NCBI GenBank assembly: GCA_900155495.1
Contig: FTLJ01000974.1
Location: forward strand, 1 to 15,068
DNA from: Porogramme epimiltina
Taxonomy: Eukaryota > Basidiomycota > Agaricomycetes > Polyporales > Polyporaceae
Length of the DNA stretch: 15,068 nt
Direction: 5' to 3'
In this document: positions 8,798 to 15,068 of the stretch, one piece after another
How positions within the stretch are numbered: position 1 is the stretch's first letter
Layout: every line of letters starts with the position of its first letter
Position numbers and translations under genes: made by a program
Notes under the pieces: generated by a model
Database searches by the model: none
What the model saw: only the letters and a program-made list of their open reading frames with translations
Told to the model about the DNA's origin: nothing

Positions 8798-9316
8798 GGT
8801 CTGAGTACGGGAAGTTGGCGAAAAATATCTAGGAATCGGCCTATCTTGCAGCTGAGATGCCACCTCGCCAGTAGCCGGAATGCAAGCGCGGGTGGGACGT
8901 GGGAGGCCATCTTGGTAGTCGTGCAGAGAGAAGAGTAAGAGCGCAATTTCGCGGAGTAGAATGCAAGGTCCTTACTACACAGATCACAAGAACGTGCGCC
9001 TCAAATCCAACTCCAACGATGCAAGAATAGTCCGATGTTGACCAGATGTCTGGATGGGTGATGCGGGGCACACGCAATGACTAGAGCTCGGGCGTGGATC
9101 TCCGAATGACCTTCTGTTGTATCATAGTGCGAGATGCGGGCGATGGCACATACACAACATAGCGCGAGGTACCTCGGAGTATTGATGGTAACATCGTCAA
9201 CACAGCGCCCTAGATGACGCCTGGCAGACCAATTCGCGGCGCCCTCGGAAGGAACCGAACCCGACGAAAACCCACACAAACCAGTACGATAGATGTCGCC
9301 AAAAACAGAACCGCCG
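8798..9316. other. Spacer between esterase and jelly-roll gene
   Basis: Esterase 3' flank and promoter of the jelly-roll gene. Minus-strand frames through 9230-9320 encode a hydrophobic stretch resembling a membrane helix, but this overlaps the esterase terminus in another frame and has no gene around it. Confidence 0.5.
9281..9305. repeat. 25-base segment shared with 4775-4799
   Basis: Partner of the 4775-4799 segment, 12 bases beyond the esterase stop on the minus strand. It matches at 23 of 25 positions and both differences are C here versus T there. Confidence 0.7.
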
Positions 9317-10686
9317 TCACAATTCCACACATCGCGACAACACCTCCTCAGCATAGTCCGCCATCAGCCTGTGTCCCTCCTTAGACGGGTGCCTGCGCGC
9401 GCCAGCCTCGTCAGCCCATCCCCACATCGCTCAGACAGCACAGCGCGGCTCACCCGGGGATATAGTAAAAGTAATGGTCCGGGTCCCCGCACATCCCGTC
9501 CGTCGCGCAGAACGTCGACGAGCAGTCCACGATGCACGCGTCCGTGCTCGCGTACCCAAACGCCGCGAAGCCCGGCGAGGCGCCGAGCACGCCGTCCCAG
9601 ATGCGCGCGAACTCTGCGAACGCGACGCGCAGGCGCGGGCCAGCCGCCCCGCCGCCTCCCGCGTGAGCGCCGCGGCGGAGCGCGCCGAGCCCCGCGAAGA
9701 CGGTCTGCACGAACGCGTCGCCCGCGGGCGTGTGCGCGCCGCGCCCGTACACGTCCGCGACGAGGAACGCGCGCGCGTGCGTCGGCGCGCGGGCGAGGAC
9801 GCGGATTTGCGCGAGGATGACCTCGGCGGCCGCGTGGAGGTTCGCGGCGCCGTCCGCTGTGGGCGCGCGCCCCGGGTGATCGGTGACCGGTGAGGGCGCG
9901 GATTACGCGCGGAGGGGGGCTGTGGACGCACTTTTGGACGCCTCGTAGTCGCTGCGTGCGCGTCAGCGGCGCGTGGTTGTGTGCGCATACGCTAGCAACT
10001 CACTTGATGCCGAAGAAGATGGTGTAGAGGGTGGTCTCTGGGTCGAGCGTGTTCGACTGGTTCAGGAAGGTAGCCACTAGGGTGAGATCTGGCCTCAGTC
10101 CGCGCGACCGACGCATCGCGCAAGTTGCTCACTCTGGTCCAGGAAGTCCGCCGGAGTGGGGTTGCTCGGCCACAGGCTGAGGTCGGTGACGGCGCCAGAT
10201 TGCTGCAAGGGTGCGCGATGATCAGGGCCACCGCCGGCGACGCATATATACTTAGCGGCCCGTGCGCGCGCGCACCGCATAGTCCATCAGCGTCGCGCCG
10301 ATGTCGTCCGCGACGTCCTCGATCCATATCCTCCCATCCGTCGCCCTCCCGCCCGCCTCTGCGTTCGGGGGAGTTATCACCGGCGGGGGCAGCGGGCCGC
10401 CGTCCTCCCTCCCGCCGTCGGTGTACGAGTCCTGCGAGGCGGGGAGAGATCAGGGGGCGGTGCGGCGGGCTGCGTTCTATCCCTCCGTACTTACGCCGAA
10501 CGCGACGATGGTCTTGATGCTCTTGAGATCGACGCCGGCGTTCGCGTCAGAGGTGTTGCCAGAGAAGGGGCCGCAGATGGGCGACACCGCGAGATGAATG
10601 CCGTCGTTGCCGTCTTGTCGGGGAACGCGAAGAGCCTCCGCTGAGAGCAAGGAAAAGAGCGCAAGGTGAGCAACGATGGACTTCAT
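9317..10686 (-). CDS. Secreted SGNH/GDSL esterase, carbohydrate esterase family 16 type
   Basis: Likely acetylesterase that removes acetyl groups from plant cell-wall oligosaccharides outside the cell. Seven exons: 10495-10686, 10276-10431, 10133-10202, 10004-10076, 9932-9951, 9454-9856 and 9317-9392. All introns are GT-AG, 52-75 bases, and exons join to 990 bases (329 aa plus stop), a usual length for CE16. Residues 1-19 are a signal peptide (MKSIVAHLALFSLLSAEAL). The nucleophile motif GDSY crosses the first splice junction at 64-67 with Ser66. The oxyanion Gly is probably Gly119 (SGAVTDLSLWPS). FFGIND at 160-165 gives the block III Asn164 and is split by a splice. The C-terminus has CGDPDHYFYYIPGHPSKEGH; His305 of GHPS is the probable catalytic base. 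Exon 5 is a 20-base microexon (DYEASK). All key blocks are intact, so the enzyme should be functional. It is the first gene of the minus-strand block. Confidence 0.9.
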
Positions 10687-10750
10687 GGTCGCTGAGGGCG
10701 CGTCAGGCTGGGCAGCTCACCAGGCAGCGCATCTCTGCCCCTGAGACAAC

Positions 10751-10755
10751 TATAT
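10751..10755 (-). promoter_or_regulatory. TATA-like element of the esterase gene
   Basis: The minus strand has GGATATAGTT about 65 bases upstream of the esterase ATG at 10686. The distance matches that of the TATA box of the neighbouring jelly-roll gene. Confidence 0.4.
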
Positions 10756-12000
10756 CCCAGAAGCTATGACACGGAAGGTCGAAAATAGACCGGAGAACGC
10801 TGTATTTTGAGGATGTACAGCATGGACGGTGGAGCAGGGACGACGTCGGACACCTGATTGAGAACGAGAAGACACCGAGCACGACAATTACAAGGTCAGG
10901 CGGGTCGGTCCTGCGGGCGAGCAGCGTCATGAATGGGCTGCTTTAGGCGTGCGCTATGATGGGCGCGTTGGAAGCCATCGAGGAAGAGCATATTCACGAA
11001 GGAGGTGTACGGCAGGCTGAAGGTTCGAGGGAGGGGAAAGCTCGGGGGCGGGTGCTCAGCGCTCAGTGCCCAGCGCTCATCGTCTCGCACAACGAGCAGC
11101 GGCCGTTGCTCGGTGTCGCGGAGCGCCAGGCCGGCCCTTAACCGGCACGCGGTCACGCGACGCCCTCGTGACCGGGAGCCCGGCACGAGACCGTGTCGCC
11201 TCGCATTTTCGCCCGTCTCCTCCACCATGCGAGTGAAGGCCCCTGTGGATCCCGCGGAGAACACCAACGCTAGCGTGCGGACGCGTACAGACGAGGGCTT
11301 CTAGCCCTGGAAATCACAATACCGTCGTGAGTTCTCTGGAGACCCGTCCCTCCGCCCAGGCCTTTGTCGGAAAGCTCACGGCCACCCGGTGATCTTCGCC
11401 GTTCCACAGCGCGACCTCGAATCCATCCATCGCGCGAGCTGCCCTCCTCTAATCGCGCGACATCTTCTGGATGTTCCACGATGAGAAGTCGCCCGAAGCT
11501 ATAAGCTTTCTGACGGTCGCACGTTAGGCACATGTGCTCCGACCGCGCCCGCACACCGGCGGCGCGGCCGCTGCTTGCCACGTACAACGACGACACAGAG
11601 GGCCGCGGAGCGTCGCCGCTCCTCCCGAGGCGTCTCGTAACGCACTTCGAGGCCACTCAATGCAGAAGCCCCCGATTGATGGCAGCGCGGTGGGCCATCC
11701 GTGCTCCCCGCACGGCAAAGACGAGCCTAACCGTCCATCGTGTCCAGTGCTACGCCTCGCTTGGGCAGATATTGCATCGATTGCCCTGGCGAAGGCCCCC
11801 CATGCCCCCTAGATGCTCCCGGTAACGTAAGGGCACCCTTGCGTTTCGGCGCCAGGCGCGGGTGCCAAGCTCTCATCGATCCCGGAAAGACCAGGCGTGC
11901 CGGACACCCCCCGCTAAGAATACACGGCGCGGTAGTGCGTTTCGTCATCTTAGGGCACGATCGATACCGCCCTGCGCCTTCCTAGGAGCCCTCTGTTGAA
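10756..12000. other. Region without an assignable gene
   Basis: Two consecutive minus-strand open frames (11270-11656 and 10896-11267) and overlapping plus-strand frames are present. Pieces such as LVFSAGSTGAFTRMVEETGE (minus) look protein-like, but both strands are open because of high GC. I recognise no domain and no consistent exon set. Esterase upstream sequence lies at the low-coordinate end. Confidence 0.4.
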
Positions 12001-12920
12001 TTGGGCCCGTACGGGGCAAGTTGGAGCTTCGCGCCTCTATCTCTCAGGGGCCACCCGAAGTCAATCAGCTGCTCCCCACAGCAATACGTCCGCACGGCCA
12101 CCCGCCCACAGGCAGATCCCCATCCGCACCAACCGCCGTCGCGCGCGCACCACCCCAAACTCGACCTCCGCCACGTGGTCTCCCCGACACCCTTCGAGCC
12201 TTCCATACCACGGAAGCGTCCCCGCCGCCCAGGCCCGCGCGACCCTGGGACGTCCGACACACCACACCGCGCCCCCGCCGCCCGAGCACCACGGACGCAC
12301 GGACCCCGCGCGCGTCCCCGCCCTGCCCGGCCTCGGCGCGCGGGGGAACGCAGGGGTGCCTGTCCCTGTGCAGTGTGTGTGCCCCGCCCCGCGCCCCGCA
12401 CCCCGCCCCGGGGCACCATGCTGGCTCTTTACCTCACAGCGGCCAGGCCCGCCACCTCGGCCCTGGCGTTCAGTAGCGCGACCCCCGCCCCCGCGTTCTC
12501 GACGGCGCGCACCACGCGCTCCTCCAGGCCCCGGCCCGCTTACATTCTCTCCTCTTCCTCCACTTGCCCCGCGCGTTCCGTCCAGGCCCCGCACATAGCG
12601 GCGCGGCGCGTCACCGACAGGACGGCGCCGCGTCCGCGACCCCGCGACGAAGCTCAGGCCCCGCGCGCGCGCGGCGGCGGCGGCCGGGAGCGTGCGCGTG
12701 CGCGCGCGAAGGGGCGATTCGCGCACACCGGCTTGGTCAGGCGCCGCCTGGTGCGGGAAGCGCTGCGGAGCGGCGGGGCGGCGAGGCGTGCCTGCCCGCA
12801 CGCGTTCGCGGAGCTGGGACTCTGGCCTGCGGAGGCGGGGCGAGATACGCAGTGGGTCCAGAGGGGGGGGGGGCGATGAGGCTCCGCGAGCGGGCGGGGT
12901 TGGGCTGAGCTCGCTGCGGC
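12001..12920. other. Very GC-rich region, coding status unclear
   Basis: By eye roughly three quarters of bases are G or C, so long open frames appear in several frames at once. A plus-strand pyrimidine tract ending CGTCCAG (about 12546-12586) looks like a real 3' splice site. On the minus strand a short segment near 12430-12530 reads LEERVVRAVENAGAGVALL, which is also protein-like. The two interpretations conflict. An 11-G run lies at 12863-12873. Confidence 0.35.
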
Positions 12921-12922
12921 AG

Positions 12923-13050
12923 CTCAGCGGCGCGCCGTCGTTTATCGCGGCGGCCCAGACGGTCCAGATGGGGGAGGGGAAGCCACAGGTGTCAGTGGAG
13001 ATTGGGGCGGGGGCAATAGCGGTGGCGCGCGAGCTGGCTTCGCAGGGCGT
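12923..13050 (+). other. Possible exon, plus strand
   Basis: Between a plausible acceptor (GCGGCAG) and donor (GT followed by GTACGT) the frame reads LSGAPSFIAAAQTVQMGEG and KPQVSVEIGAGAIAVAREL, then ASQG. Amino-acid make-up is ordinary and not the Arg/Pro/Ala noise of neighbouring frames. I do not recognise the protein and found no reliable partner exons. The opposite strand is also open here. Confidence 0.3.
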
Positions 13051-13320
13051 GTACGTTACGCCCCCGCCGCGCCCGTGTCTGTCGCCTTGCGCGATGCGAG
13101 GGAGGACGGACCCTGGGGACGACGCGCAAGGAAGCTCGCGCGAACGGCCACAGTACCGCCGATCACCGTCGAACCGTCGACCCGCTGCGGCGCGCACGCA
13201 CGCACTTACTTACGCACGCATATGGAGGGGGAGGGCTTCGCGTTCGCCGCCACGCCCGCCACGCCCAATCCGCCCCGCGCCGTCCATCCTCCCGAACACC
13301 CACCCGCCCACGCACGCGCG

Positions 13321-13335
13321 CAGCAGCAGCAGCAG
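13321..13335 (+). repeat. (CAG)5 microsatellite
   Basis: Five perfect CAG units inside GC-rich DNA. No frame carrying it looks coding. Confidence 0.9.
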
Positions 13336-13492
13336 CGCACCCGCGCCGCCGCAGACGGGCGCGAACGAGGTGCGAACCCTACGCACACGCCAGCGCGCGC
13401 CGCGGGAGCAGTGCGCGCCGGTTCGGGCAGGCGTGACTTCCGAAGCGCGAGTTAGGCTCTGCGGGCTCCACCGCGCCCGCCGGGCCCTCCCG

Positions 13493-13524
13493 CACGCCCT
13501 CACGCCCTCACACCCTCACGCCCT
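13493..13524 (+). repeat. 8-base tandem repeat, four units
   Basis: CACGCCCT is repeated at 13493, 13501, 13509 (as CACACCCT) and 13517 with no spacing. Confidence 0.9.
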
Positions 13525-13700
13525 CCCGCAGCGCAGCGCACGCTGAAGCAGCCCAATGCGTGCGCGCGCGCTGTGGCCCCGCGATTGGCGGGTGCGCGGG
13601 CGATCGATTCGGGGGCGGCTTCGGACGCCGTCGCGACGGGCACGTAATGCCCCCGCGCCCCCTCTGCGGGCGGGGGCCCCCGCCGCCTGGCGCACGCCGT

Positions 13701-13799
13701 GCCGTACGGCCCAGGGCGTGTCGTGAGGCGTGAAGCTTACCTGCACGTCTGCGGTGACGCTAGCTCGCGCTTCGGGCACGGCCGGGGGTGCCGTACGGC
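13701..13799. promoter_or_regulatory. Paired GCCGTACGGC palindromes, unknown role
   Basis: The perfect palindrome GCCGTACGGC is at 13701-13710 and 13790-13799, and a third copy is at 14979-14988. A dimeric regulator could bind such sites, but no promoter is established and the second copy overlaps a candidate exon. Confidence 0.3.
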
Positions 13800-13884
13800 G
13801 CCGCTCCACCTCGACGACAACGACGACGATCGAGGATCGGTACACCGTGACGGTGCGTGGCCTTCCGATCCCGCAGGGAGAAGC
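13741..13884 (-). other. Possible exon, minus strand
   Basis: Between a plausible acceptor (GAGGCAG) and a strong donor (CAG then GTAAGC) the minus strand has 48 whole codons. They include RTVTVYRSSIVVVVVEVERR and ARASVTADVQ. A further protein-like stretch HYVPVATASEAAPESIARAP lies on the same strand near 13585-13645, but the phases do not join simply. I do not recognise the protein. High GC makes open frames cheap here. Confidence 0.3.
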
Positions 13885-14210
13885 CTGCCTCCCTGGCCCT
13901 CGCGTCCCGTCCCGGTGCGCACGACGACGTCAGCGAGCTCTAAAAGCCCATCCCGGCTTCGCGCGCAGAGAGGAGAAGGGGGGATCGCGAAGAGACGCGG
14001 CGTGCGCGCGCGAACGCCCCCACTCCACGGCCCGCGCGCGGGGATGCCCGCCGCGCCGCGCCGTACGCCCGGGGCGTGCGCACTGCCCGATCTGGCGCGC
14101 GCCCGCTGACGGCGAAAAAGCTTGCGATTGCCTTCCGTGCCACCTGCGCTGGGAAGGCGCGACGACGCCGTAAGTAAGAAAGCAAAAGCCTGACAGCACG
14201 TCTCGCGGTC

Positions 14211-14218
14211 TGACGTCA
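14211..14218. promoter_or_regulatory. CRE-like TGACGTCA palindrome
   Basis: A perfect 8-base site of the kind bound by bZIP (ATF/CREB-type) regulators. No adjacent gene start is secure, so a role is only possible. Confidence 0.25.
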
Positions 14219-14702
14219 CCGAGGCACCGCGCACCGGGCGAGGTACCAGGTCCCTGGGGCGCGAGCGCACCTGCCTCGATCGTGCAAGATGTGCGAGATG
14301 TGCTGGCTTGCGGGTGCGCACGGGCGGGCCCGCCCCCGGGGCAGCGTTGGCCCGTGCACATTCGCGGCAGCGCAGAGGCTATCTATTAGAGGCATCGCCA
14401 TTCCTATGTACGCACAGAGCGCGAGCCTAGCACGGCGTGACATACGCGCATCTGCGCCCGCCGCAGGCGCACTACGGGCGCGGGCGTGGTTCTAGCTGGC
14501 GCGTCCGTAAGCCCCGTCGGGACGTCCCAGGCCACCGCCGCAGCCGGCGGGCTGGGCTGGGACGCGTGTGTGCCGTACCGTGAGCGGCACAGACGCCGAG
14601 GGACGCGAGTGGGCACGCGGCGTCCCGGTCGCGCGTGTCGCCAAAGAAGGGGCGCGGTGTCGTGTGGGGGCGCGAAGCGCGGAAGGCAGGGTCCCGGAAG
14701 AC

Positions 14703-14719
14703 GGGGGTGGGGGGGGGGG
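14703..14719 (+). repeat. G-run with quadruplex potential
   Basis: Five G, one T and eleven G in a row, within a longer purine-rich stretch. Length polymorphism or sequencing error is likely here. Confidence 0.7.
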
Positions 14720-15068
14720 TGTGGAGGCGCGACGTCGACGTCGACGCGCGACGGCCGCAGGAGCAGCAGCAGTGGCAGCGGCACCCCCGGGCGAATGGGG
14801 GAAGGGCGCCGCCGCACTTCGGCTTCGAAGACGCGGGGGCGGTGGCGCACGGACGACGTCAGAGGACGCGGGGGGCGCGATCGCGCGAAACCCTAACTCT
14901 CCCAGATCTGAATGCAGTCGACGGCAGCAGGCGCCCTGCCGCGCTGGGAGCGTGGGCCGTGGGGGCGGCCGTACGTACGCCGTACGGCGCCGCGGCGTCG
15001 GAAAATTTAGAGAGTGGGAGGTGGGGTTGGGGCTGCGGGCGGTGGGGCCGGCCGAGGGTGCGGGAGGG

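Larger units (their letters stand above)
13885..15068. other. Very GC-rich region without an assignable gene
   Basis: Overlapping Arg/Ala/Pro/Gly-rich frames on both strands suggest composition and not coding. It contains a TGACGTCA site, a long G-run and a third GCCGTACGGC palindrome inside a CGTACG-rich stretch (14968-14990). Confidence 0.4.

Noticed and set aside
8003..8863. Longer start for the jelly-roll protein at 8863
   Set aside because: The first 45 residues would be translated from the TATA box region. The ATG at 8728 lies at a sensible distance from that box.
9230..9330. Minus-strand membrane-helix-like frame (VTAVLFLATSIVLVCVGFRR)
   Set aside because: It overlaps the esterase C-terminus in another frame, a stop lies just upstream, and no stalk or tail surrounds it. 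The esterase frame ends HPSKEGHRLMADYAEEVL, which fits its family.
9431..9988. 185-codon minus-strand frame rich in Arg, Ala and Pro
   Set aside because: It is an alternative frame through GC-rich esterase exons 5-6. The correct frame gives DVYGRGAHTPAGDAFVQ and the conserved C-terminus.
12061..13197. 378-codon minus-strand frame
   Set aside because: Its make-up (Arg, Gly, Pro, Ala runs) follows base composition, several other frames are equally open, and no domain is visible.
14885..14899. CCCTAA word suggestive of telomere repeat
   Set aside because: It occurs once only, with no tandem array, so it is not telomeric.
1..15068. tRNA, rRNA or CRISPR features
   Set aside because: No cloverleaf with A and B boxes was seen (one GGTTCGA word near 11020 lacks the rest), no rRNA-like sequence, and no spaced direct repeats of CRISPR type.

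Overview
The window looks like nuclear DNA of a filamentous basidiomycete, probably an agaricomycete and perhaps a polypore. Genes are cut by many short GT-AG introns (about 40-75 bases), there are microexons, and the protein families are typical of mushroom-forming fungi. Gene models below were built by hand from splice signals, reading-frame phase and comparison between copies inside the window; nothing was searched against a database.

Region by region. Bases 564-1280 (+) hold a decayed NAD(P)-binding short-chain dehydrogenase with two in-frame stops. Bases 1562-1875 hold a dense set of palindromes with no gene. Bases 2772-10686 are one co-oriented block on the minus strand. In transcription order it has a secreted SGNH/GDSL esterase of the CE16 type (10686-9317, seven exons, 329 aa). 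Next is a single-pass membrane protein with a jelly-roll-like ectodomain (8728-7228, three exons, 458 aa). Two tandem paralogues follow, single-pass membrane proteins with a WSGG-type beta-sandwich ectodomain (6733-5061 and 4694-3026, nine exons each, 405 and 407 aa). Last is a relic of the jelly-roll gene (2968-2772). Bases 10.7-12 kb hold no gene I can identify. Bases 12-15 kb are extremely GC-rich, with simple repeats, G-runs, recurring palindromes and only weak exon candidates.

The three membrane proteins share an architecture: an outer beta domain, a Ser/Thr-rich stalk, one membrane helix followed by basic residues, and a cytoplasmic tail that ends in LPPxY. LPPxY is a WW-domain ligand of the kind bound by Nedd4/Rsp5 ubiquitin ligases. 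Together with the neighbouring secreted polysaccharide esterase, this suggests a small cell-surface module of receptor-like proteins beside a wall-degrading enzyme. The joint role is inference. The tandem duplication, conserved exon phases, shared tail motif and partial third copy are read directly from the sequence.
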